A stretch of 64,000 bases of DNA from Podospora bellae-mahoneyi (Eukaryota; Ascomycota; Sordariomycetes; Sordariales; Podosporaceae): assembly GCF_035222275.1 (NCBI RefSeq), contig NC_085885.1:1798001-1862000 (forward strand), read 5' to 3'. The notes under the pieces are model-generated. The model worked only from the letters and a program-made list of their open reading frames with translations. It did not search any database and had not been told where the DNA came from. Below are positions 41,428 to 50,483 of the stretch, one piece after another (position 1 is the first letter of the stretch; each line of letters begins with the position of its first letter). Both the position numbers and the translations under genes were made by a program.

Positions 41428-42327
41428 TTACTGGCGCTGGTACGTGACCTTCATCGTCTTCTCGCCATTCTTCAGCGCCATGCCAGCAGTATTCTCCTTG
41501 GCAGTAATAGCCCCGGCTTCCGCGTCGTACTCGACGAAAGCAATCCCGCTGCGACCAGGGACAGTACGGACTTCGCGGAAACCTTCGAAGCGGCTGAAAA
41601 TACCAGTGAGCTCATCCTTGCCAAAGTCGTCGGGGAGGTTCTGAACGAAGAGAATGCGGTTGGGTGGGAGGTATTCGTCGGGTACGACAGCGGCGGCACC
41701 AGCACCGGTGGACTTGAGGCCGGCACCACGAGCGTTCTTGGTTGGGCGGCCACTGACGGCGGTTTCGGCACCTGGAAGAGGACGCTTGAGGCGCTTTTGC
41801 TCTTCGGCTGTCTCGAGCGCCTTCTTTTTGTCTATTGATAATTCATGTTAAAACCAAGTTCAAAACGGAAAAATGTTAACGAGGGCATACCCTTCTCTGC
41901 CATGCGCCGGCGCTTATGGGCATCAAACTCCTCCTCGTTGCCGGTCTGTTTAACGGTGGCATCGCTTCGAGTGCGGGCAAGGGCGACTTGCATGGGCTTC
42001 TCGAACAACTCGAACCCCTGGACTTCTTCGATAGCCGCGAGGGCGGACTCGGGCTTGTCGAAAACAACAAATGCCTGGCCCTTGGCCCTGAGGTTGGTCT
42101 TAACAACGATATCGATCACATTGCCGTACTCGGAGAAGATGGCCATGAGGGCTTCCTTGAGCGGTTCGGGCTTGACGCGCTCTTCGAGGTTGCGCACGTA
42201 GACACTATGCGATAGAGGATTCTGTTAGTTGATTCCAATGCGACGCGATACCTGGGATGGCTGATGCCTTGTATGTGTCGGAGTGCAATGACACATACGT
42301 GGCGATTGGCTGTTGTCCTGAAGCCAT
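41428..42327 (-). CDS. U1A/U2B''-type snRNP protein with two RRMs, 248 aa
   Basis: Three exons: 42327-42299, 42204-41891 and 41831-41428; introns of 94 and 59 nt (GTATGT...ATAG; GTATGC...ATAG); exons total 747 nt. RRM1, about residues 10-90, has VYVRNLEERV (RNP2-like) and RAKGQAFVVFD (RNP1-like), with GFELFEKPMQVALARTRSD after it, as in U1A/U2B''. A basic linker (KRRRMAEKDKKK) follows. RRM2, about residues 168-246, has ILFVQNLPDDFGKDELTGIF, SGIAFVEYDAEAGA and ALKNGEKTMKVTYQRQ. These proteins bind stem-loops of U1 or U2 snRNA and take part in 5' or branch-site recognition. The family cannot be divided into U1A or U2B'' from this sequence alone. It shares a divergent promoter with the Asi3-like gene. 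Confidence 0.88.
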
Positions 42328-42840
42328 TTTTTATCTTTGTGAAGATGTTTATGATCAGGCAGCAACTGCTGATTTGTTTGCAAAATGTTGAATGTTGTGG
42401 TTGAACTTGGAAAGGTTTTTTGATGATTGGAGGATAAGACATGAAGTTGGAGATTGGAGACGGTGCCAAAACAAAGTGGGCCTTGGTGGGCACTAGACAC
42501 ATGGTCCTAGCGTCCTTGCAGCTGGCGCGGGGACTGCCCCCACTGGAGAACCACCTCCAGGGCGCATGCATCCCGCTTCTCCCGCTGAACCAGCGTCACG
42601 GTGTGCAGCAACACACTGGGCAATTCCGACCAAGGAACCAACAAGTCATTCCCCTTCCTCTTCAACACTTCCCAACTTCTTCTCTTCCAACTTCTTGGGG
42701 CTCCCCATCTTGTCATCTTTGCTCCAAAAATGCGTGAAGAGACCCGGTGAGCAGGCGCATGCTTACACACACGCTGTGTACGCTATTCTACTCTTTCAAC
42801 TCGTTTCCGGCGGTCCGAGGTCCTTTGATATAAGCCTACC
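42328..42840. promoter_or_regulatory. Bidirectional promoter region, snRNP protein and Asi3-like gene
   Basis: 513 bp between divergent start codons, including CT-rich leader near 42640-42690 for the plus-strand gene. No specific site is assigned. Confidence 0.4.
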
Positions 42841-45828
42841 ATGGACGAAACGATACCACAAGCCGTCATGGCAACCACCACACCCTCTTTCGACAACACC
42901 AGTGTGTGGCATAACTTTACACTATGGACAACTCAGCATCTCAAGATGAGTATGAACATGTCGAGGCTCGCGCCGTCGCTGGAAGACTTGGTGTTGGCAG
43001 GACCAAGGATGGTCATGAAGCTGGGGAAATTGGGCTCTTTTATCTCGTTTCCAGATGCGGTTGACAACTTTGGACAACGAACCATGGCCGATCCCACCGA
43101 TGCGGGTGTCTTTTCGTCGGCACTCTCGTCCTCGATCAGCAGCACGACAGCCAGCATACTTAGCGACGTCGCATCCTCTTCCGCCACTGCCACCGCCGCC
43201 GCCGCCTCTGCTGCTGCTGAAGATCCTACCGCCTCGGTATCCCGCTTCTCGATGGAGGGAGCGAGAGGAATTGGGAGCGTTTTGAGCTACGCAACAAGCA
43301 AATGGGCCATAACTTGCATTGCGATGGCTATCCTCTTTAATCGGACGCACATATTTGCCGCGACTCGGCGTCGTTTACGACTTGCATGGCATATCCGGGT
43401 GCTGCTTCGACTCCCAACCATCTTGCTCCTGCTCTGGCAGGCTCGCAGACTTCTCCAGTCCATTCAGTGCCAGACCTCTCCGGATTTCGCCCACTTGCGG
43501 TGGGGCGATCCTAACAAGAGCTTCGACGTTATGTTCTCCGAAGCAAACAGCTTTTTTCATGGACTGAGCTCAACTTTGCTGTTCGGTGCCAGCGACGAGG
43601 ATTCATGCCGTTCTGTCCGGATGGTACCATGGTATAATCAGGAACAATCGGAGCTCGTTGGCTCCCTCTCCCGATTATGGCCACTTTTCCTGACGTTTTG
43701 CTTTGGCCAGTTTATGGAAGTGCTTTCGTGCACTGTACAGGGACGCCCGACGGGCACCGAGACGGGCACAACGCTCTTTGAACAGTCTCTGGCTTTTGCA
43801 GAAGCTGATGCTGCTATCAGTAGCCAGCTCGGATGGGGTCTTTTCGCCTCCAATGCTTCTAAAGCAGCAGCGGATGCTAACATGGGCACCAAGATTGCCC
43901 TCACACGTGCCATGATCATGAAGCGCGTCAACACACCCCCTGAAGTATTGCTGGTCACTTTTATCTCAACCATGAGCTACGTCACTAGCCACATATTGGG
44001 ATTGCTGAACTTGCAGCCAAGATTCCGTCTGATCAGTACCGGATTCTATGGGCTTTGTTCAATGGGGTGCATGGTTTGGAGTACATTCAACTTTTCTGTT
44101 GACGATCCCACTAGCCAGGGGCTGTTGAGATATCCCACGGTGTACATCATCGGAATCATTCCTCACACTCTCATCTTGATTGGCATCATTTCCTGTGCGG
44201 TCATTTACTTCGTGGCCCTGACACTTTCCGCTCTCGCTGTGCCCGAGGCTGGGACCGGCGGCGAGACGGAACAGCTTACCTTCAAGCAGCGCTTCCTCCG
44301 TGCTCATGCCAACATGCAGGCAAACGTTTCACTTTCCGAGATCCGGATTAGGATGGATATGGACTTTTACACCGCGCTGGTCCGGGCTGGCTTTGGTGCC
44401 ATCACCATGGCTAGCGAGGCGGTTTATCTTAATGAGGACCACAAGGTGAACTTGAAGCGGTATACCTGGCTGGAAGAGGACCGGTTCCGTGAGATTGAGG
44501 ACCTGAAGATGCAGTGGATCGGAGGCATTCCTGGATCTCGGTTTGATACGGTCGGCACGATAGGACTTGTGCCGGTTAGAAATGGGCAACCGGGGGTCAA
44601 CAATGGGTATGCCAGGGAGAAGTCGGCGCAGCAGGTTTCCAAGAAGGACGGCACTGGCAGGAGGCAGAGGGATGGGGTTGGGGCTGCGGAGAGGAGTTCC
44701 AGGTGGCTCATGGCGGTTGATTACATGATGCATATTTCACGTCTTGTGGTGGTTACTTGGGCATTGTGTACGGTCAGTTTTCTCAGGTTTGTTGGTTGGA
44801 GGAACCCGCCGCGTTGGCTGAGGGGGTTGTCTGAACGGCCGAAGAAGTCGGACGGGCGGGATAAGAAGGGGAGGTCGAGACAGAATGGGGAGTCGTATGC
44901 TGATATTCTTTCTCCTGGCAATGGGGGTTATTTTACGATTCCACGGGACGACCAGGTTGATGTGGAGGAGCTGCTCAGAAGCAGGATGGACAACCGCAAC
45001 GAGGCAGAAGTCGACACCAAGCTCTACAGCTACTTCTTGCGGGATGGCTGGTGGGGGAATAAGGACACCAGCGGGGAATACGTCCCCTCCCACCCTTTGA
45101 TCACGGCCGGCAATGAGGAGGTCGATGTCAACGACCCTGACTTTGACACGACAAGCATGATCTCCACGACGGAGACCTCTGTCGAGAGTGACTTTGGCTG
45201 GGAGACTGACAATGACAACAACAACGACTGGCTTGACGACGGGCAGCGAACACCCACGCAGCAAAACCCCGGCACCGAGCTCAGCTCCTCCGCTCTCGTC
45301 TCTGTCCTCCAGCGATCAAGGGAACCCTCCCCCGTGTTGGACACCCCCATCGACCCAACCACCCTCGCCCGACTTTTACACCCCCAGTCCGCCGCCGACC
45401 GAGACGAAGCCCAGACCCTGGCCGCCCATTTATCTTCCGGCACGATAATGACGCGCTCCAAGTACAAGCAAGCGCTCCAGCGGCAGCGAGCGCAGATTTT
45501 GCTCACCAACCTTAACCGTGCCAACCCGTTGCAGAGGATGAGTCCAGAAGAGGAAGAAAGACAGCTTGAGCAGCTGCTTCTCACTCGGCGGTCGGAGGCG
45601 CAGGCGAGGGGAGGGCAGGAGTCGTGGAAGGAAGGGGGGGCGGGGCTGGGGGCGGAGGGGCCGCAGTGTGTGGTTTGCCAGTGCGCGCCGAGGACGATTA
45701 TTGTGTGGCCGTGTAGGTGTTTGGGGTATTGTGATGATTGCAGGGTGAGCTTGGCGATGAACAATTATGACAAGTGTGTTTGCTGTAGGAGGGAGGTGAG
45801 TAGTTTTAGTAGGATTTATGTTCCTTGA
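42841..45828 (+). CDS. Asi3-like multi-span membrane RING ubiquitin ligase, 995 aa
   Basis: A single uninterrupted exon; ATG at 42841, with another in frame at 42868. The C-terminus is a C3HC4-type-like RING from about residue 943: CVVCQCAPRTIIVWPCRC, then YCDDCR and YDKCVCCRREV, ending SRIYVP. At least six hydrophobic spans are visible: near 150-168, 185-205, 280-298, 368-390, 430-465 (probably two), and about 635-655 (LVVVTWALCTVSFLRFVGW). Between the spans and the RING lies a long acidic, Asp/Thr-rich region (FDTTSMISTTETSVESDFG). This layout resembles fungal Asi3/Asi1 proteins, which in yeast act at the inner nuclear membrane in protein degradation. The cysteine-rich RING is at the extreme C-terminus as expected. 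Localisation is inferred from family. Confidence 0.82.
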   Translation: MDETIPQAVMATTTPSFDNTSVWHNFTLWTTQHLKMSMNMSRLAPSLEDLVLAGPRMVMKLGKLGSFISFPDAVDNFGQRTMADPTDAGVFSSALSSSISSTTASILSDVASSSATATAAAASAAAEDPTASVSRFSMEGARGIGSVLSYATSKWAITCIAMAILFNRTHIFAATRRRLRLAWHIRVLLRLPTILLLLWQARRLLQSIQCQTSPDFAHLRWGDPNKSFDVMFSEANSFFHGLSSTLLFGASDEDSCRSVRMVPWYNQEQSELVGSLSRLWPLFLTFCFGQFMEVLSCTVQGRPTGTETGTTLFEQSLAFAEADAAISSQLGWGLFASNASKAAADANMGTKIALTRAMIMKRVNTPPEVLLVTFISTMSYVTSHILGLLNLQPRFRLISTGFYGLCSMGCMVWSTFNFSVDDPTSQGLLRYPTVYIIGIIPHTLILIGIISCAVIYFVALTLSALAVPEAGTGGETEQLTFKQRFLRAHANMQANVSLSEIRIRMDMDFYTALVRAGFGAITMASEAVYLNEDHKVNLKRYTWLEEDRFREIEDLKMQWIGGIPGSRFDTVGTIGLVPVRNGQPGVNNGYAREKSAQQVSKKDGTGRRQRDGVGAAERSSRWLMAVDYMMHISRLVVVTWALCTVSFLRFVGWRNPPRWLRGLSERPKKSDGRDKKGRSRQNGESYADILSPGNGGYFTIPRDDQVDVEELLRSRMDNRNEAEVDTKLYSYFLRDGWWGNKDTSGEYVPSHPLITAGNEEVDVNDPDFDTTSMISTTETSVESDFGWETDNDNNNDWLDDGQRTPTQQNPGTELSSSALVSVLQRSREPSPVLDTPIDPTTLARLLHPQSAADRDEAQTLAAHLSSGTIMTRSKYKQALQRQRAQILLTNLNRANPLQRMSPEEEERQLEQLLLTRRSEAQARGGQESWKEGGAGLGAEGPQCVVCQCAPRTIIVWPCRCLGYCDDCRVSLAMNNYDKCVCCRREVSSFSRIYVP

Positions 45829-46369
45829 GGGGGGGATAAACAGCGAGGGAAGTGGGAGGGGGGGGGGTAAATCAGGTGAGAGCAGGGGGGGATATTGTTT
45901 TTAATACGGATCTTGTTATGGGAAGAAAGCGTTTACATTTTGTGGTGGCAGTACATGAGGTGGTTTACACATCTATGTCCAGAGAGCGAGATTGCGGTTG
46001 ATGATGTTGGTCTTTTTTCCTTTAAATATTTTTTTTTTGTAAAAAGAGTTCTCATACAGAAAGTACAAATTTGAGCATTTCCATCCTGTCAATATCCGGG
46101 TGATCAAGATTACCTACCTACATGCCGAAGTTGTCATGTTTCAGGTGCCGAGCAAGAAAAACATGCTGATGGAGGTGTATTTTGACTCGGGACCGTCTAC
46201 TTCCCAGTATCAACGAGCTACTCAGACACTACCAGGGCCTCGAGAAGTCAACCGACTTGGATTGGACATCTTAATCCATCCCACATCATGTTTTCATCAA
46301 AAGCAGTACATGTCATGAACAGAAGATACAACAGACAATTAAAAAGGGTATCATTGCTTCGCAACACAT
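45829..46369. other. Convergent 3' regions
   Basis: G-rich runs near 45858-45868 and a T-run near 46027-46040 between the Asi3-like gene (+) and SEN34 (-). No gene recognised. Confidence 0.45.
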
Positions 46370-47263
46370 CTACATGCCCGCCCACTCAACACAAAACATC
46401 CTCACCTCCCCCTTCCCACGTTTCTTCCCTCCCTCCTCCTCTTCCCTCTCCGCCCCAAACATAAAACTCTTCTTCACCGCTGTCCCCAGCCGTCCACTAG
46501 TAACAATATCCAACATCGGAATCTTCTCATCCCATCCATAACAGCTACTCAAATAATGAGCATGAAACTTGAAGGGATCAGACGGATAAACCGAATACCC
46601 TCCACCGAACCTGAGCCCCGGCGTGGTGAAATAGCCTCGTTTGTTCAGCTCCCTGTAAAAAGCAGACGGCTCAGGCAAGTTCTCATCAGCAATAGCACCA
46701 CTAGTGCCCGCCGGATCAAGCATCGCATTGCTAGTCGAAGGCGTAATGGCAGGTAGGGCTTCCTTGGGCGCAGGCTGCACAGCAGTCGCCGTCTCAAAAA
46801 GCGAGTCACCACCACCACCACCCTCCTCAACCTTCTGCACCTTCTTCTTCCCCTTCCCCCTCTTACCCTCATGCATCCTCCTCACCGCCTCCTTCTCCTC
46901 ATCAAACAGCCTCTTGGCCGCCACCCTCTTCTCCCTCAGCTCCCTCAAATACACCTCCCTCCTCTTCTCCCCTACACCCGAGCTCATTTCCTTGAGAAGC
47001 CTCAAATGATCACCCGCCTCATCAGCAACATACCCCGCCCCTCTATCAACCACCAACCTCGCCTCCTCCGCCCTCAGCTCCTCCGGCATACTCAGAAACA
47101 AGTTCTGCGTAGGGTTCTGCGGCATCGTGCCTGTCAGCACCCCGCAGAGCCCAAAACTCCGCCTCAAGACCATCACCGCGTCAATGTCAAAGACGAGGTA
47201 CCGGCCTGCGATCAGCGAGATCCGGACAGGAGGGTGGGTTGGGGTAGAGGTAGAAGTGGCCAT
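46370..47263 (-). CDS. SEN34: tRNA-splicing endonuclease subunit SEN34, 297 aa
   Basis: Single exon; I start at the ATG at 47263 (MATSTSTPTHPPVRISL), because upstream in-frame sequence looks like leader. The N-terminal domain has ISLIAGRYLVFDIDAVMVLR and TGTMPQNPTQNLFLSMPEEL, as in Sen34. A long Lys/Glu-rich linker follows (EKRREVYLRELREKRVAAKR). The C-terminal nuclease domain has LRFGGGYSVYPSDPFKFHAH and a later GRLGTAVKKSFMFG. By family alignment the catalytic triad would be Tyr226, His234 and Lys264. Sen34 cleaves the 3' splice site of pre-tRNA introns within the SEN heterotetramer, which in yeast sits on the mitochondrial surface and in other eukaryotes in the nucleus. The tRNA-Gln at 33.7 kb carries such an intron. 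All active-site residues appear intact. Confidence 0.9.
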   Translation of the reverse strand: MATSTSTPTHPPVRISLIAGRYLVFDIDAVMVLRRSFGLCGVLTGTMPQNPTQNLFLSMPEELRAEEARLVVDRGAGYVADEAGDHLRLLKEMSSGVGEKRREVYLRELREKRVAAKRLFDEEKEAVRRMHEGKRGKGKKKVQKVEEGGGGGDSLFETATAVQPAPKEALPAITPSTSNAMLDPAGTSGAIADENLPEPSAFYRELNKRGYFTTPGLRFGGGYSVYPSDPFKFHAHYLSSCYGWDEKIPMLDIVTSGRLGTAVKKSFMFGAEREEEEGGKKRGKGEVRMFCVEWAGM

Positions 47264-48139
47264 CTTGAAACAACACTGATCTGTAAACAAAGTTAGAAAG
47301 AAACTCATTTGAATGGTTTTGTACATAACATAAAATGAAGAGAGAGAACCAGATATCATAAGCCTTGGACTAGTTCGCGGTCATCACAGAGTATTCAGTG
47401 GATTGACAGATTGATACGAAGATTTGTATAATCATGTAAAAGAGGTTTCTCTCTCTTCGTTGTGCTGTAAGGCGGGGTGATAGTAGAAGTGAAAGTCGAC
47501 ATACCTTGTGTTTGGCGATGCTGCTCTGAGGAAGAGAGCAGCAACGTTGGAGAAGAAAAAGGATTTTGGAGGTGAGTTGCTCTGGAAGCAAATTTATGGG
47601 ACAGAAAATTTTGTGGGGCTCCACTATTCCAGAACAGAAAAAAGTCGGCTTGGCTGATTTTCCAGAGAGAAGGGGTCCGTGCAGGCAGATATAGATGATT
47701 ATCATCAGCTACTAGCTACACCGGGGGCTGTAACGGTCGTACATACATTGCAAGCCACAAATTCTCTCGACCCAAAATTGTGAGAAATTGTCAAGATTCA
47801 AGATATCACTGAGCATTTCGATGCCCACTGAAGCAGCCCAGTTCCAACGGCCATGTGCCATTGTCATTTTCAAAATATAATCTGCTGCCGGGGCACAGCA
47901 TCGTGAGGTTGGTCGCACAGCAGTGCAAAGTAGCTGCATGATAGATCACAAAGCGTCATGACTGATCGGCCCGATGGTCCCGTCTTTGAGGGGCAGTGTG
48001 CCTCAACTCGAGTTCTTGTTGGCCATGGTTCTCGATACAACCATTGTGAGGATAGGTCGGACCAAAGGCGAGGTCAGGACCCGAGTGTGGGAGAAATTGG
48101 GATCAAGATCTGCCTGTCCGAAGCACCCATGGCACTCGG
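47264..48139. other. Intergenic between SEN34 and ELP4 (both minus strand)
   Basis: Holds the SEN34 promoter side (47264 upward) and the ELP4 3' end. Short open frames near 47958-48162 on the plus strand have no recognisable pattern. Confidence 0.4.
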
Positions 48140-49306
48140 CTAGAAGTCAACCCCATCCCTGACCGTACCAGCAGGTGACTTCTCCTTCTTGTTCTCCTCC
48201 TCCTCCATAGGCGGCAAGCTATAAGGCTTGATATTAAGACCCTTCGTCGCACTCAAGCTAAACGAAAGAGTCTCCCTAAACGAGCTCGTCTCGGCTCCAC
48301 CACCTCCCTTCTCATGATAAATCGGTAGCGTATGTGCCTTCAGCAGCCCCTGTGCCTGTTCAGTCTTCTCAGATGAGCTTGACGGAGGAGCTGCCCCAGG
48401 CGTAGCCGGTAGAGGAATCAACTCAAGCACTCCATCACACAGCAACTCCATCCACCTAACCAACCCTGAACTCCTTGGGAACAGCGACGTTTGTAGAGTG
48501 ATAATCGCCGTCAACTGGGTGCTGTACCTTCGTAGTAACGCCCTTAGAGCATGCAAGAATTGCAGCACTTCGGATGGAAGACTGCATTGTGGTGCGTAAA
48601 GCTCTGGCAGCAAAAGACTGGGGATAACCACACGGTGAATATTGCTTGAGGGCGAGGTTTCGAGCTTCGTCTGCAGGTGTCTGATGATGGCTTTTAGAGG
48701 AGATATACTCGTTGGCTGAGGTCTGGCATCAAACAAAGGCGGGCCAGTGCTCGGTGTTGGATTGAGTGACCCTTTACAAACAGCTGGCTCGAGGCGCTTG
48801 GCGAGATCGAACGAGTGGCAGAAGGTGGGCTGGTTGGCATCTCCTCGTGGGGTATTTCCTGACGCTGCTGAGTTCCCAAGAGCTTCGTATCTCCATGCAA
48901 TCTTCATCTTTTCCTCTTGTGCCGGTGGTGGTTTTTCTGACTTTGATTTCTTGTCGGGTTCGGCTAGGCCCGGGAGGTTCCTCCTCCATTGTGGTGGGTA
49001 GCCGACGAGGTGTACTTGGTGTCCTTGGACGAGGCCTTCGGCAGCATAATATCTGAGTAGGATACCTGAAAAGTCTGTCGTCCCTTGTTCTTCCACCAAA
49101 AGACAGGTTCCAAGTGGCAACCCACTGTGACCAGCAAGGAGTTGATCTAGCGATGCGGTTCCGGTAGACGTTGTTGGTCGACCGTCCAGCGGCGACGGTC
49201 TCACACCCGGCGGTGGTGGTTGATTCTCGGCATCTGGTTGCTTTGCCGATGGGATGGCTCTCCCAGGTCTCGAAGACAGTACTGTATTTCTCTTGACGAA
49301 TGACAT
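48140..49306 (-). CDS. ELP4: Elongator complex subunit 4 (ELP4/PAXNEB), 388 aa
   Basis: Single exon. I start at the ATG at 49306 (MSFVKRNTVLSSRPGRAIPS); an in-frame ATG six codons upstream is possible. Recognisable PAXNEB blocks are STGTASLDQLLAGHSGLPLG, TCLLVEEQGTTDFSGILLRY, YYAAEGLVQGHQVHLVGYPP and MKIAWRYEALGN, with YCHSFDLAKRL-like FCHSFDLAKRL in the middle. The C-terminal part has SSSEKTEQAQGLLKAHTLPI and LSATKGLNIKPYSLPP. The protein has a RecA-like fold without a P-loop and forms the Elp456 ring, which helps Elongator modify wobble uridines of tRNAs. Length is normal for fungi. It shares a 354-bp divergent promoter with RPB8, another RNA-related gene. Confidence 0.92.
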   Translation of the reverse strand: MSFVKRNTVLSSRPGRAIPSAKQPDAENQPPPPGVRPSPLDGRPTTSTGTASLDQLLAGHSGLPLGTCLLVEEQGTTDFSGILLRYYAAEGLVQGHQVHLVGYPPQWRRNLPGLAEPDKKSKSEKPPPAQEEKMKIAWRYEALGNSAASGNTPRGDANQPTFCHSFDLAKRLEPAVCKGSLNPTPSTGPPLFDARPQPTSISPLKAIIRHLQTKLETSPSSNIHRVVIPSLLLPELYAPQCSLPSEVLQFLHALRALLRRYSTQLTAIITLQTSLFPRSSGLVRWMELLCDGVLELIPLPATPGAAPPSSSSEKTEQAQGLLKAHTLPIYHEKGGGGAETSSFRETLSFSLSATKGLNIKPYSLPPMEEEENKKEKSPAGTVRDGVDF

Positions 49307-49660
49307 GTTTAAAGATTGGTCCAAAAAGTGTAGCTGTCGCGGAAGCTATGGAGGGGTCAATTGGAGGGGTTGATGACCGATAAGCTCAAAAAGTTTCGAT
49401 ATCAGTTGCAAGGGACAGCCCCGCCGCCAGCCTCAGTGACAAGGACCCCTGCCCGTGCGGCCCCCACCCGTTTCCCCAGACCTTGGAGCGCTAGTCGTTT
49501 TCAGCCTTGGGATTTTTTTGACTTCAGTCGCAACCATCAAACACCGGCCCATCACACAAGAGCTCTTGAGTCGTCCAGCACAACCAATTGCTTTATTCTC
49601 GCCAACCCCCTTTACCCTCGCTTAACCACCACCGCCCCTCCCCCCAATACCACAATCAAA
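49307..49660. promoter_or_regulatory. Bidirectional promoter region, ELP4 and RPB8
   Basis: 354 bp between start codons. The plus-strand frame of RPB8 is open throughout from 49361, with an in-frame ATG at 49373. Confidence 0.45.
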
Positions 49661-50173
49661 ATGGCTGGCCTCGGTTCCGACGCCCAGCTCTTCGAGGACA
49701 ACTTCCGCGTCCACAAGCTCTCCGACAAGAAATACGACCGCGTCGACCGCATCTACGCCACCTCGGAAGACAAGTCAATCGAGATCACCCTCGACATCAA
49801 CAATGAGCTCTTCCCCTGCAAGGAAGGCGACGAGCTGAACATGCTCATCGCCACCTCCCTCCACTACGACGGCACCAAAGACGACGAGCGCGGCTGGCGC
49901 GACGTCGCCAAGATGGGTGCGAGCGAGGGCTCGCTTGCCGACCAGTACGACTATGTCTGCTACGGCAAGATTTACAAGTTTGAGGATGGGGAGGACGGGC
50001 AGACGATGTATGTTTCGCCGACTGGTAACATGGAAAGTAACGGCTGACACGAGTGGAAATACAGCAAGGCATACATCTCCTTCGGCGGGCTGCTGATGTC
50101 TCTTGTCGGGCCTTACAAGAAGCTCACCCCGTTGAGGGTGGAATACGTCTACCTCTTGGTTCGCAGACGATGA
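49661..50173 (+). CDS. RPB8: RNA polymerases I, II and III subunit RPB8 (RPABC3), 151 aa
   Basis: Two exons, 49661-50007 and 50065-50173, with a 57-nt intron (GTATGT...ACAG); exons total 456 nt. The start MAGLGSDAQLFEDNFRVHKL fits the family; LDINNELFPCKEGDELNMLI, DYVCYGKIYKFEDGEDGQT and KAYISFGGLLMSLVGPYKKL follow, and the end is VEYVYLLVRRR. RPB8 is an OB-fold subunit shared by all three nuclear RNA polymerases, essential in yeast. Length is usual (about 145-150). The same frame is open for another 300 nt upstream, so an N-terminally extended reading cannot be excluded from sequence, but the family and C-rich Kozak-like context (AATCAAAATGGCT) favour this start. Confidence 0.94.
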
Positions 50174-50483
50174 TCAACTTGATTATGGACAGCAAACCAC
50201 ACCATCGGACGAGAGCGCTCATGTTGGTTAAACGAGAGAGGAAAAGACTTTGCTTGCGTCTATAATATGAAATCTATCAAAGGAATAGCCATTTCTCCAA
50301 GCGCGCCCGCAACCAAAGACCCTTTCGAGAAGCAAGAAGAGAGAGAAGGAGTAGTACAGCATGGGGAATCTGGCGTTAAGGGTGCAAAAGGAACAAATTT
50401 ATGGACAGGAACAAAAAAAAAAAGCTGGAGGATGGGGGCAATGACAGAAGAAATATCCAGACACGGAGCTAGCTTCTTGTTCT
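50174..50483. other. Convergent 3' regions, RPB8 and Nudix gene
   Basis: Purine-rich sequence with an A-run near 50410-50420. No gene recognised. Confidence 0.45.

Noticed and set aside
45030-45764. 244-codon minus-strand frame opposite the Asi3-like gene
   Set aside because: Antisense shadow, rich in Ser, Cys and Arg with no motif; the plus-strand RING gene explains the sequence.
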